From: CAYRFE01 sp964423645 [NCBI: uncultured bacterium]
GTDB lineage: Bacteria > Macinerneyibacteriota > Macinerneyibacteria > Macinerneyibacteriales
Assembly: GCA_964423645.1 (NCBI GenBank)
Contig: CAYRFE010000010.1
Location: forward strand, 34,909 to 98,908
Direction of reading: 5' to 3'
DNA length: 64,000 bases
Part shown: positions 18,012-26,540 of the stretch, in pieces
Layout of the letters: each line of letters starts with the position of its first letter
How positions within the stretch are numbered: the stretch's first letter is position 1
Notes under the pieces: model-generated
What the model saw: the letters and a program-made list of their open reading frames with translations, nothing else
Told to the model about the DNA's origin: nothing
Databases searched by the model: none
Made by a program: the position numbers and the translations under genes

Positions 18012-19229
18012 ATGCCGCATCATAAAGGAACCGTCGGAATTCTTACCGGCGGAGGTGACACCTGCGCACTCAATAAAAGTATTGAAACTATTAAAGATAT
18101 CGCCTATCTCTTAGATTACCGTGTGTACGGCATTTACGGCGGATGGAAAGGTTTACAAGGCGACGGTTATGTAATAAACATTACCGAACAAGATGTCAAC
18201 GGCAATATCGGCGGTTCGATCCTCGGGTCGTCACGCACCAATCCGTATAAAAAAGACGCAACCGGTAACGACAATGTCGATGAAGTCCTGGCAAATATCA
18301 AACGATACGGTATTGATATTATTATCTCGATCGGTGGTGATGATACCAATAGTGTTTCTCAACGACTATATAAAGAACACGGAATAAAAGTGATCGGATT
18401 TCCCAAAACAATTGATAATGATTTACGTACTCGCACGATGCACACTTTAACTGACGGCACAGAAATCGAAGCGTCCCTTTGCCCCGGCTTTCCCACCGCT
18501 GCCGATAAGATCATTCACATGACCGCCAATTTGCATACAACCGCGATGACACACAATCGTATATTTGTCGTTGAGATAATGGGGCGCGATGCGGGATGGC
18601 TGCCTGCCACCTCCATTCTTGGCGGTGCGGATATGGTGTTAATCCCCGAGATCGAAATGACCAAAAGCCGTATTGAAGATTTCATGTCTTATGTTGAGGA
18701 AAAATATAAGGACCGTCAATCGCTTATTATCGGTGTATCTGAAGGAGTTCGTTGGTGGAATGATACGACGAATGCATGCGACTTGGTAAAAGCAAGCCAG
18801 GAGCTCGATTCGTTCGGACATCCGCGTCTGGGCGGTATCGCGGCGCATATAGCAAATGAAATTAACAATCGCAAGATCGCTGATGCACGCTCGCAAGTGG
18901 CAGGATATGTCCCGCGTAGCGGCTACGCTTCGGAATACGACAAAATGCTCTCCACGTCACTGGGACAAATGGTACTGAAAATGATACTAAAAGAACAGTA
19001 TGGTCACATGCCGACCATGGCACGTGTAGTGAACTTCCGTCAGCTTGAAACCTATAATGCACATACAATCCCGTTGGATGATATCGGCAATAAAGGATTT
19101 GATGCAAAGCATTACTATGACGCCGCGCGCTTTAATGTAAATGCAAATTTTAAAGATTTCATAAAACGCATCGCGTTTCGCGAGCCGACATTGCCGAAAA
19201 AAATCGATTATACAAAAATAGTTCCGTAA
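18012..19229 (+). CDS. pfp: Pyrophosphate-dependent 6-phosphofructokinase
   Basis: A 405-residue phosphofructokinase. Motifs: GILTGGGDTCALN (residues 9-21), YGGWKGL, GGSILGSSRTNP, IISIGGDDTNS (GGDDT 108-112) and GFPKTIDNDL (PKTIDND 131-137). The second Asp in GGDD and the Lys in PKTIDND are the determinants of PPi rather than ATP use. MGRDAGWLPA and PEIEM complete the fructose-6-phosphate site. It runs glycolysis at the fructose-6-phosphate step reversibly, with PPi as phosphoryl donor; PPi-PFKs are common in spirochaetes. It is a single-gene unit with its own promoter, AGGAGG and a downstream hairpin. Confidence 0.9.
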   Translation: MPHHKGTVGILTGGGDTCALNKSIETIKDIAYLLDYRVYGIYGGWKGLQGDGYVINITEQDVNGNIGGSILGSSRTNPYKKDATGNDNVDEVLANIKRYGIDIIISIGGDDTNSVSQRLYKEHGIKVIGFPKTIDNDLRTRTMHTLTDGTEIEASLCPGFPTAADKIIHMTANLHTTAMTHNRIFVVEIMGRDAGWLPATSILGGADMVLIPEIEMTKSRIEDFMSYVEEKYKDRQSLIIGVSEGVRWWNDTTNACDLVKASQELDSFGHPRLGGIAAHIANEINNRKIADARSQVAGYVPRSGYASEYDKMLSTSLGQMVLKMILKEQYGHMPTMARVVNFRQLETYNAHTIPLDDIGNKGFDAKHYYDAARFNVNANFKDFIKRIAFREPTLPKKIDYTKIVP

Positions 19230-19231
19230 TG

Positions 19232-19260
19232 AAAAGGGTGCAAAACATTGCACCCCTTTT
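19232..19260. terminator. Intrinsic terminator after pfp
   Basis: AAAAGGGTGCAA pairs with TTGCACCCCTTTT across a 4-nt loop with one bulge. The flanking A and T runs allow it to act in both directions, towards pfp and the convergent DUF3160-type gene. Confidence 0.65.
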
Positions 19261-19320
19261 ACAAGACTTATACCATCAGATTTACATTATTACTCTTACT
19301 TATATACGCTTACTCTTACA

Positions 19321-21879
19321 TCATTCGATACTCTCAATCACCAATTCTTGTATCCACATCGGCATTTTCCCTTTTAGCTTTTTTAACTTGTCGGTTTTGG
19401 TTTCGACAGTTTCTCCTTCTTGCGGATATACCTGTTCGCGCCATGTTTCGTCAGTCAGTAATTCATTATGCATAAACTCATAATAACTGTATACATATCC
19501 CGCTCCGATTCGCTTTCCGCCATAAGGATCATTGAGCGCGACATATAGTTTCAACGGTTTTCCTATCGCATTGAGTTGATAGGTATCTATTTTTGCTTCA
19601 GGATTTATCCACTTTGCAATATCGGTTACAAGCGCCATTCGCGGATCGTCAGTTCGTATACCAAGCTGCGCTGTTCCAATCAAATCAATCGTTTCCTGTA
19701 ATGTTGATTTAACCTGTATAATTTTCTCCATTTCATTTACCAATGTATTGATGTATTCATTTTCTTCAGCCGAAATTGGTTGCTGAAGAGCCTGTTTTTC
19801 TGCAATTATAGTGAGTGTATCAATGACTTTCGAATATCGTTCAAGCCCCACTTGTAGTTTCGCATCGAGCACTCCCACAATAGGAAACATTTCGTTGTAG
19901 CGGTTTAACAATATACGCATTCTGTAAAAAAATGGTAGATTAGGTTCAACATAATTAATAACAGGATTTTTATATACATGAAATCCCATAGAACTGGCCA
20001 ATTGTAAAGGGCGTCTGTATAACACGGTATCATGCATTCGTTGAGTCCACGCACTAAGCCCTGTCATGAGTGATTTTTTCTCCCAATTCTTACTCTGAGT
20101 GAAGTAAAAATCCGGACTGCTTCCAAATTCATACAACGTCGTTATGATGCCTAAATAATTCATGTGAATATTCGATTGCCACTCGGATTCTGAATACCGA
20201 CTACTAAGCGAGGTAAGTTGTGTATAATTACTCTCAAGCTGTGAAAAGGTTTTGAAATCCTTTTGGATCAACTCGCGACCAAAAGTATTCCCAAATACCG
20301 CAGACGTATCATACCCGTGCGGAATACGACGTTCATCGTGAGATTCTTCAAAAACTGCGAGTTTTTCCAGTGCATATAAATCAAGATTATAGGTTTGCGG
20401 CACTATTTCAAAGAACTCTGCTCGCGAAATACCATCAGAAGAGTAATTACTTTTCAAGGATTCAATAAAGGCTGCTCTGACTTTGGCATCAAAGATAATA
20501 TCTCTTCTGTTATCAATATTTTGAAGTAACTCATATGAATAAGCATTACTGTCTCCGAAAAAATTACGCATTGTAGCAATATACACACTGTATGTCTCCA
20601 TCAAGTCGGTATTTCGCGAAAGAATCTCATAGAAAAGCACAAATAATGCTGCATCATTAGGATACTTGTGTATATCCATCTCAAATCTTAAAGAACTTAA
20701 CCAGGTAAATACTCGCCAATATTTTTGCAATTGTTCTGTTTCCCGATAATGTATACGTGGAGAAAACCGCATGTACGCGATTTCTTTATCGATAATATCA
20801 GAGCTTTCAACCCCGGATTCACGTTTAATTTTTTGCAGTTCATTCCGGGCGTTTGTACTCATTGATTCTTCTTTCACTTGTTCACCGGATAACACAGCAG
20901 CAACAGTGAAAACATCATATAACGTATTAAAATAACGTTCATAAGCGGTATAATTCTTATTTTTTGAATAACTTTGTAAATCGTGATACATTCCACTTAC
21001 AAATGAAAATAGAAGAGGGGCGAGTATTTTTCGCTCAACATCTATCTGTATCTTATAATTCAAAGTACGGAATGTATGCATCAGCCAATCGGTCGTTACA
21101 AATATCGACACGGTGCTCCCTTTAGGCTCTACAATATCATAAAGACTTTTATATGCTTGAATCATATCATCATTATCTTTATATACCTCAAAATTTTCAT
21201 CCACAATAGCAAATTTGTCACGAATGAGCCGTTGCTGCACGTCGTCAGGAATTCTTTTAAAACCAACATACGGCAAGAATGCTTTCGGACGATTTTTGTT
21301 TTTTGTATAATATTTATCCAATCCGGACTCATCCATCTTCAAAAACGTTACTTTTTCAGAGTTATACTTACTATTTGATTTAATTATGGTTTTTTTTACA
21401 TCTACTATTTGATGTTTACCAATACTATTCAATGCCTTAACAATACGTTGAAGCTTTTCAGGCGAAACATAAGTCATCTCATCAATTAAATCTGTATTAC
21501 TACCTTTTTTTTCATCCGAGCAAATAGTAGTCCATTGACTTTGAAGAGAATCAAACATAGTTTCTGACATATTCGGATGTTTGTTGACTAATTTCTGGAG
21601 CCAAAATTTCGCCTGAATGTAATCTTTGTATTCTGCTTGATAAATATGGGAGAGCATGCTCATTGCATTATAATAACCATAGGACATTTCAGCAATCTTT
21701 TTATAAATTTCAATTGCTTTATCAAATTCTTTATTATTGTAATAAATATATGCGACTTGCTCTAAAGCGTCCTTATCCCCCTCATGCGCTTTTTTCTGTA
21801 AATCTGCAGGGATATCAATAGCACCGCATAGCGACTTCACAACACACACAAAAAATATTATTAAAAGCACACGTTTCAT
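19321..21879 (-). CDS. DUF3160-type secreted protein, paralogue 1
   Basis: An 852-residue exported protein. A signal peptide (MKRVLLIIFFVCVVKSLCGA, likely cut before IDIP) is followed by a short TPR/Sel1-like region (residues 25-110, e.g. EQVAYIYYNNKEFDKAIEIYKKIAE). The long body has FLPYVGFKRIPDDVQQRLIRDKFAIV (about 210) and IFVTTDWLMHTFRTLNYKIQ (about 265), and ends with YVALNDPYGGKRIGAGYVYSYYEF near residue 800. This layout matches DUF3160 proteins, whose function is not known. It is about 60% similar to the next gene upstream, but the last 100 residues are nearly identical. GGAGG precedes the ATG. The 110-bp gap to the paralogue contains the perfect palindrome ATGGGTACCCAT (21908-21919). 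Confidence 0.75.
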   Translation of the reverse strand: MKRVLLIIFFVCVVKSLCGAIDIPADLQKKAHEGDKDALEQVAYIYYNNKEFDKAIEIYKKIAEMSYGYYNAMSMLSHIYQAEYKDYIQAKFWLQKLVNKHPNMSETMFDSLQSQWTTICSDEKKGSNTDLIDEMTYVSPEKLQRIVKALNSIGKHQIVDVKKTIIKSNSKYNSEKVTFLKMDESGLDKYYTKNKNRPKAFLPYVGFKRIPDDVQQRLIRDKFAIVDENFEVYKDNDDMIQAYKSLYDIVEPKGSTVSIFVTTDWLMHTFRTLNYKIQIDVERKILAPLLFSFVSGMYHDLQSYSKNKNYTAYERYFNTLYDVFTVAAVLSGEQVKEESMSTNARNELQKIKRESGVESSDIIDKEIAYMRFSPRIHYRETEQLQKYWRVFTWLSSLRFEMDIHKYPNDAALFVLFYEILSRNTDLMETYSVYIATMRNFFGDSNAYSYELLQNIDNRRDIIFDAKVRAAFIESLKSNYSSDGISRAEFFEIVPQTYNLDLYALEKLAVFEESHDERRIPHGYDTSAVFGNTFGRELIQKDFKTFSQLESNYTQLTSLSSRYSESEWQSNIHMNYLGIITTLYEFGSSPDFYFTQSKNWEKKSLMTGLSAWTQRMHDTVLYRRPLQLASSMGFHVYKNPVINYVEPNLPFFYRMRILLNRYNEMFPIVGVLDAKLQVGLERYSKVIDTLTIIAEKQALQQPISAEENEYINTLVNEMEKIIQVKSTLQETIDLIGTAQLGIRTDDPRMALVTDIAKWINPEAKIDTYQLNAIGKPLKLYVALNDPYGGKRIGAGYVYSYYEFMHNELLTDETWREQVYPQEGETVETKTDKLKKLKGKMPMWIQELVIESIE
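19397..19650. repeat. 254-bp tract identical to 22086-22339
   Basis: Base-by-base comparison shows 254 identical positions with the second copy at 22086-22339, inside the C-terminal coding part of the two DUF3160-type paralogues. The flanking coding sequence diverges quickly on the N-terminal side. Confidence 0.9.
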
Positions 21880-21988
21880 ATGCTATACCTCCATATGCTT
21901 TGAATTAATGGGTACCCATTCTATCCAATGTCTTGGTTATCACCTTTTCTTTTGCGAATACTTTTTAATCACCATTTTCAATCACCAT

Positions 21989-24580
21989 CTATTGCGGCCA
22001 AATAGGCATTTTCTCTTTTCCTTCAATCACCAATTCTTGCACCCACATCGGCATTTTCCCTTTTAGTTGTTTTGACTTGTCGGTCTTGGTTTCGACAGTT
22101 TCTCCTTCTTGCGGATATACCTGTTCGCGCCATGTTTCGTCAGTCAGTAATTCATTATGCATAAACTCATAATAACTGTATACATATCCCGCTCCGATTC
22201 GCTTTCCGCCATAAGGATCATTGAGCGCGACATATAGTTTCAACGGTTTTCCTATCGCATTGAGTTGATAGGTATCTATTTTTGCTTCAGGATTTATCCA
22301 CTTTGCAATATCGGTTACAAGCGCCATTCGCGGATCGTCGGTGCGTATAGCCAACTTTTCGGTGGCATATAGATCAATAACTTCCTGAAGAGAAGACTTT
22401 GCTTCAACAATTTGTTCCATTTCATACACCAACGAATTTATATACTCATTTTCTTCAGAGCTTATAGGTTGATTCAATGCCTCTTTATCTACAATCACTG
22501 ATAAAATATCAATGACAGCCACATAGCGATTTAAGGCTTCCCGAAGCTTCTCATCGACGATGTCATGGGTGGATATAAAATCGGTATAACTTGCTAGAAT
22601 TTGCTTCATGCGGTAAAAAAACATCAGATTTGGCTCTACATAATTAATAATAGGATGCTTTGTTAATTCAAATGCTTGTCCCCAAGCTGTTGCAAAAGGT
22701 TCTCTGTACAAAACGGAATCATGCATACGCTGTGTCCATGCGCTTAAACCGGTCATTAATGCTTTTTTCTCCCAATTCTTACTCCGGGTGAAATAAAAAT
22801 TATCGTTGCTACCGAACGAATACAACTCCTTAAGCAACGAAAGATAGCGCATATGCAAATTCGATTGCCACTCGACTTCCGAATATCGACCGGCAAGTGT
22901 TGTTACTTTTGTATATTCGCCTTCAAGTAATGAAAAGTCCTTAAAGTCTTTTTGAATCAATTCATTGCCAAAGGCATTGCCGAATATTGCGGCAGTATCA
23001 TACCCGTGAGAAATACGATATTCCCGGCGAGATTCTTCCTTAACGCCAAATCGTTCGATCGCATACAGATCGATATTGTTGGTTTGAGGTAGTATTTCAA
23101 AGTACTCTGCAGCAGGCAACAACGGAGCATTTGCGCTTTTGGGCAATGCAGCAATAAAATCAGCACGCGTATTCGCATCCGAAATGATGGCGTTCAAATC
23201 GGTGATTTTTTCAAGCGTTTGAAAAGAATATGCATCGCTGTTGCCGAAAAACAGCTGCACTGTTTTACAATACGCCGTGTACAGTTCTGTTGATTCCTTA
23301 TTGCGGGACAGCACGGTATACAGCAATGCAAATTGCTGTATATCATCCGGATATTTATTCATATCAATGCTAAACCGTAAGCTGCTCAACCATGTAAAAA
23401 CACGCCAATATGTGCTCAGTTGCTCTGTTTCTCTATAATGGATTCGCGGGATAAATCGTGTATAATCTATTATTTTTCCCGTTACATAGGATTGACGATA
23501 GCTTTCTTTTCCGTCCCGAATGAGCGCGAGCTCTTTCTTCGCGTTTTGCGACAAATTCTTTTCTGCCGAAGCATCTCCGCTCAATACTGCGGCAATCGAA
23601 AAGATGTCATACAGCACATTTGTATGGTCTTTAAACTGCAATCCCTCTTCCGTCGTGCGATACTCATCGATCTCCTTATACATTTTTCCCGTAAAAGAGA
23701 TGAGCAAAGGAGCCAATGCTTTGCGCTCTACATCAACTTGAATCTTATAGTTTATTGTTCGAAATGTATGCATCAGCCAATCGGTTGTCACAAATATTGA
23801 CACAATACTCCCTTTAGGATCCCAACGTGGACATAAAGTTTTATACGCTTGAATCATATCATCTTTTTTTTCAAACATATCAATGTCTTCATCAACAATA
23901 GCGAATCTGTCACGAATGAGACGTTGTTGCACATCATCAGGGATACGCTCAAGCCCGACATACGGTAAGAATACTTTAGGATGATTTTTATTGTTCTTAT
24001 AATAGTCCTTCACCTGTGAGTCATCAATCTTCGCAAATACGACTTTTTCATTGTTTAACTTTTTATTCGGTTTATACACGGGTTGTTTAAGCGGATAAAT
24101 CCGGGTTTCCTTTGTGTCATTCAATTCTGCACTCAGATGACGAATTTGCTCCGGAGTAACACTTGTGAGCGCGTTGATTATCTCGGTAGTGTTTATCCCT
24201 TTTTCATCTTTACGTATATCATTCCAAATTCCTGAGATTTCCTCATAAATAAAATCCGGCAAGTTATTAGGATGTTTATTTACTAGTTTTTGGAGCCAAT
24301 ATTTAGCCTTAATGTAATTTTTGTATTCTATATGATTAATACGAGCAAGCATGAGCATAGCCATAAAAGAACCGTCCTGTAAGTCTGCGACCTTCTCATA
24401 TACTTTAACAGCCTTATCGATTTCTTTGTTATTATAATATAGGTGTCCTATTTGTATTAACGCTTGCCGATCCCCTTCATTTGCTTTTTTCTGCAATTCT
24501 GCAGGGATATCAACAGCGCTGCAAAACAGGTTTAAACACATGTAACAAAAAACCATCATTATACAAACACTGCATTTCAT
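21989..24580 (-). CDS. DUF3160-type secreted protein, paralogue 2
   Basis: A protein of about 863 residues with the same layout as its downstream neighbour: signal peptide (MKCSVCIMMVFCYMCLNLFC, likely cut near SAVDIP), TPR/Sel1-like stretch, then FLPYVGLERIPDDVQQRLIR and IFVTTDWLMHTFRTINYKIQ. The C-terminal 100 residues, including YVALNDPYGGKRIGAGYVYS, are essentially those of paralogue 1; this copy has a short extra tail (KEKMPIWPQ). The start at 24580 is chosen because GGAGG lies 8 nt upstream and it gives a proper signal peptide; the frame extends 11 codons further up. Function unknown. It probably leads a two-gene operon with paralogue 1. Confidence 0.75.
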   Translation of the reverse strand: MKCSVCIMMVFCYMCLNLFCSAVDIPAELQKKANEGDRQALIQIGHLYYNNKEIDKAVKVYEKVADLQDGSFMAMLMLARINHIEYKNYIKAKYWLQKLVNKHPNNLPDFIYEEISGIWNDIRKDEKGINTTEIINALTSVTPEQIRHLSAELNDTKETRIYPLKQPVYKPNKKLNNEKVVFAKIDDSQVKDYYKNNKNHPKVFLPYVGLERIPDDVQQRLIRDRFAIVDEDIDMFEKKDDMIQAYKTLCPRWDPKGSIVSIFVTTDWLMHTFRTINYKIQVDVERKALAPLLISFTGKMYKEIDEYRTTEEGLQFKDHTNVLYDIFSIAAVLSGDASAEKNLSQNAKKELALIRDGKESYRQSYVTGKIIDYTRFIPRIHYRETEQLSTYWRVFTWLSSLRFSIDMNKYPDDIQQFALLYTVLSRNKESTELYTAYCKTVQLFFGNSDAYSFQTLEKITDLNAIISDANTRADFIAALPKSANAPLLPAAEYFEILPQTNNIDLYAIERFGVKEESRREYRISHGYDTAAIFGNAFGNELIQKDFKDFSLLEGEYTKVTTLAGRYSEVEWQSNLHMRYLSLLKELYSFGSNDNFYFTRSKNWEKKALMTGLSAWTQRMHDSVLYREPFATAWGQAFELTKHPIINYVEPNLMFFYRMKQILASYTDFISTHDIVDEKLREALNRYVAVIDILSVIVDKEALNQPISSEENEYINSLVYEMEQIVEAKSSLQEVIDLYATEKLAIRTDDPRMALVTDIAKWINPEAKIDTYQLNAIGKPLKLYVALNDPYGGKRIGAGYVYSYYEFMHNELLTDETWREQVYPQEGETVETKTDKSKQLKGKMPMWVQELVIEGKEKMPIWPQ
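22086..22339. repeat. 254-bp tract identical to 19397-19650
   Basis: Second copy of the identical tract in the 3' part of paralogue 2. It is most easily explained by recent gene conversion between tandem paralogues. Confidence 0.9.
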
Positions 24581-24616
24581 ACCCTCATCCTCCACTTTGA
24601 TATCTATACTCAAACG

Positions 24617-24645
24617 ATACTACCAGTTCAACTTTTCGATGTCAA
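24617..24645 (-). promoter_or_regulatory. Promoter of the DUF3160-type gene pair
   Basis: On the minus strand TTGACA (24645-24640), 17-nt spacer, TAGTAT (24622-24617), followed by a leader of about 30 nt with GGAGG before the ATG at 24580. Confidence 0.65.
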
Positions 24646-24779
24646 TTATATTGTTTTTGCGTACTATTTACGTTCAGATAGTAGCGTTGTCAAAAACACA
24701 TGCAACGCATAAATACTGCAAAATCGGTACAGTTTGACCAAATAGTTTGTTGCAAATATTTTTTTTTCTTACATTTCCC

Positions 24780-24808
24780 TTGAGAAATTCACCACAGCGA
24801 TATACAAT
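24780..24808 (+). promoter_or_regulatory. Promoter, nearly leaderless, of the RluA-type gene
   Basis: TTGAGA (24780-24785), 17-nt spacer, TACAAT (24803-24808). The ATG at 24817 is 8 nt after the -10 box, so the leader is at most 1-2 nt. No ribosome site is present. Confidence 0.65.
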
Positions 24809-24816
24809 TAGAGCAT

Positions 24817-25644
24817 ATGATGCAATATATTGTTCAAAACAACTCCACCCTTGTAGATTTTATCGTTGAGATGTGTACGGTGAGTCGTTCACAAGCAAAA
24901 CGTATGATTGACATGAGAACAATATTCGTCAACGATCGTCGCGTGTGGATTGCGGGATATGAACTCAAAGTCGGTGACGTTGTTGAATTACCTGAAGACA
25001 CTTCGCTAGCACGCGGGCTCCCCGGCATACCGATCCTTTATGAAAACGAACACATTATCGTGGTCAATAAACCGGCAGGAATCGTCTCGGATGATGCCAA
25101 AAATTCCGTTGAATCCATTCTCAGAACTATTTATGGTGAATCAGTGCAAGCGATCCACCGGCTTGATAAAGAAACCACCGGAGCGTTATTATTTGCACGC
25201 ACACCGGAAATATTTGAAAAATATAAAACCTGGTGGAAAGAAGGACGTACCGTGAAATTGTATGCCGCCTTATGCCTGCACACGGCACGTTTCAAAGAAC
25301 GTACCGTAACAACACGTGTGGACAATAAACCCGCCCGGTCGATCATTTATGTGCGTGCAGTATCAGAAAATGCTTCATATGTTGAAATAAATGCAGTTAC
25401 CGGGCGTAAGCATCAACTACGAATTCATTGTGCATCTATCGGAATACCCATTGCGGGAGATAAATTTTATACGCTTGAAACACTGGCTGATACGATCGTC
25501 AAGTTAATTCCCCGTCAGATGCTTCATTGTATACAGTTAACCGTTCCGCGACCTGATGGAGACGGGGAGATCACATTCACAGCGCCGATACCTTCAGATT
25601 TCATAAAAACCGCACGAAAACTCGGAATTTCGATTCATATTTGA
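24817..25644 (+). CDS. RluA-family pseudouridine synthase with S4 domain
   Basis: A 275-residue RNA-modifying enzyme. Residues 1-60 form an S4 RNA-binding domain (SRSQAKRMIDMRTIFVNDRR). The catalytic domain has HIIVVNKPAGIVSDD and the RluA signature HRLDKETTGALLFA with catalytic D117. VEINAVTGRKHQLRIHC, the second family motif, is also present. It isomerises a uridine in rRNA or tRNA; the target cannot be assigned. It is divergent from the DUF3160-type genes and ends next to a tandem MITE-like repeat. A second ATG follows immediately, so the protein may start one residue later. Confidence 0.88.
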   Translation: MMQYIVQNNSTLVDFIVEMCTVSRSQAKRMIDMRTIFVNDRRVWIAGYELKVGDVVELPEDTSLARGLPGIPILYENEHIIVVNKPAGIVSDDAKNSVESILRTIYGESVQAIHRLDKETTGALLFARTPEIFEKYKTWWKEGRTVKLYAALCLHTARFKERTVTTRVDNKPARSIIYVRAVSENASYVEINAVTGRKHQLRIHCASIGIPIAGDKFYTLETLADTIVKLIPRQMLHCIQLTVPRPDGDGEITFTAPIPSDFIKTARKLGISIHI

Positions 25645-25668
25645 TCCGCTTTAAAGACAGCAATACGA

Positions 25669-25800
25669 TACCTTCGCAAAATTCATCATTTCAAAAATTT
25701 CTTTATTTTCTTAAAAGGGGTGGGGGGACAAAGTCCCCACTATATAACAAGTTAAACCCCTCCCTATTTTCATGGGAGGGGTTTGGGGTGGGCACAATTC
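25669..25800. repeat. MITE-like repeat copy C1, one end missing
   Basis: Reverse-oriented copy starting ACCTTCGCAAAATTC. It contains the GGGGAC/GTCCCC hairpin and the CCCCTCCC/GGGAGGGG hairpin, and stops at GGGCACAATTC where copy C2 begins. The expected other end is absent. Confidence 0.75.
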
Positions 25801-25965
25801 GAGACCTTTGCAAAATTCATCATTTCCAAAATTTCTTTATTTTCTTAAAAGGGGTGTGGGGACGAAGTCCCCACTATATAACAATTTAAGCCCCTCCCGA
25901 TTTTTACGGGAGGGGTTTGGGGTGGGCACAATTCATAAAAATAATAGTATTTTTGCAAAGCTCTC
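25801..25965. repeat. MITE-like repeat copy C2, in tandem with C1
   Basis: Begins GAGACCTTTGCAAAATTC, is about 95% like C1 over the shared part, and has both ends (right end TTTTTGCAAAGCTCTC). It lies directly after the stop of the HD-domain gene, so its hairpins may end the long minus-strand operon. C1 and C2 together fill the 25645-25971 gap. Confidence 0.75.
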
Positions 25966-25971
25966 AAATAT

Positions 25972-26529
25972 TTATTTCAAAAGGTGCGTAAATTCATTTA
26001 CTTTCACATAAAACTGTTCAAACAAGGTAATATACGGCGTTACATCACCGTGCGATCGAAAAGCATCACGCAACGAAGTAAAATACCACAGTTGTTCATT
26101 ATACCCTCTTTTGAAACGACTCCAGACTTCATCGCCTAAGCGCGCATGTTCATCGATTAACGAGGATATATTATCAAGTTTATCGGCACATTCGACCACT
26201 CGGACAGTAAGTGATTGTGTCGATATTTTATCAATAGTGTGTCGCTTCCGCGCTTCCCATGAAAGTGACTTATCACATTCCGAACACTGCCTCACGATAT
26301 CTGCAATCTCATTTCCGAATTCAACACCCAGTTGTTCATAAGTTAGATCAGTATCTTCAAGTGTATCATGCAACAAACCGGCAGCAACAATAATATCTCC
26401 TGCTCCCGCTCGAGTTAATCGCATGGCAACGCTGACCGGATGGACCAAATACGGCACATCCATACCTTTACGACGTTGTCCGTCGTGCGCCATGGCGGCA
26501 AAAAATAGGGCTTTTTCGACAATTGTCAT
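25972..26529 (-). CDS. HD-domain protein, SpoT/MESH1-like small alarmone hydrolase
   Basis: A 185-residue HD-superfamily protein, close in size to MESH1-type small alarmone hydrolases. Motifs: AHDGQRRKG (residues 14-22), YLVHPVSVA (H30), GLLHDTLEDT (HD 54-55, ED 58-59) and ECADKLDN (D116). These match the Mn-dependent (p)ppGpp hydrolase active site; no synthetase domain is present. It probably removes pyrophosphate from ppGpp or a related nucleotide in the cytoplasm. It is the last gene of the long flagellar/signalling operon, 11 bp after the degenerate GGDEF gene. A generic HD phosphohydrolase is the alternative. Confidence 0.75.
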   Translation of the reverse strand: MTIVEKALFFAAMAHDGQRRKGMDVPYLVHPVSVAMRLTRAGAGDIIVAAGLLHDTLEDTDLTYEQLGVEFGNEIADIVRQCSECDKSLSWEARKRHTIDKISTQSLTVRVVECADKLDNISSLIDEHARLGDEVWSRFKRGYNEQLWYFTSLRDAFRSHGDVTPYITLFEQFYVKVNEFTHLLK

Positions 26530-26540
26530 CTATTCAACAC

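Noticed and set aside
25641-26011. Two Gly/Leu-rich plus-strand frames
   Set aside because: They are translations of the MITE-like repeats; the similar sequences arise from the repeat copies, not from a protein family.
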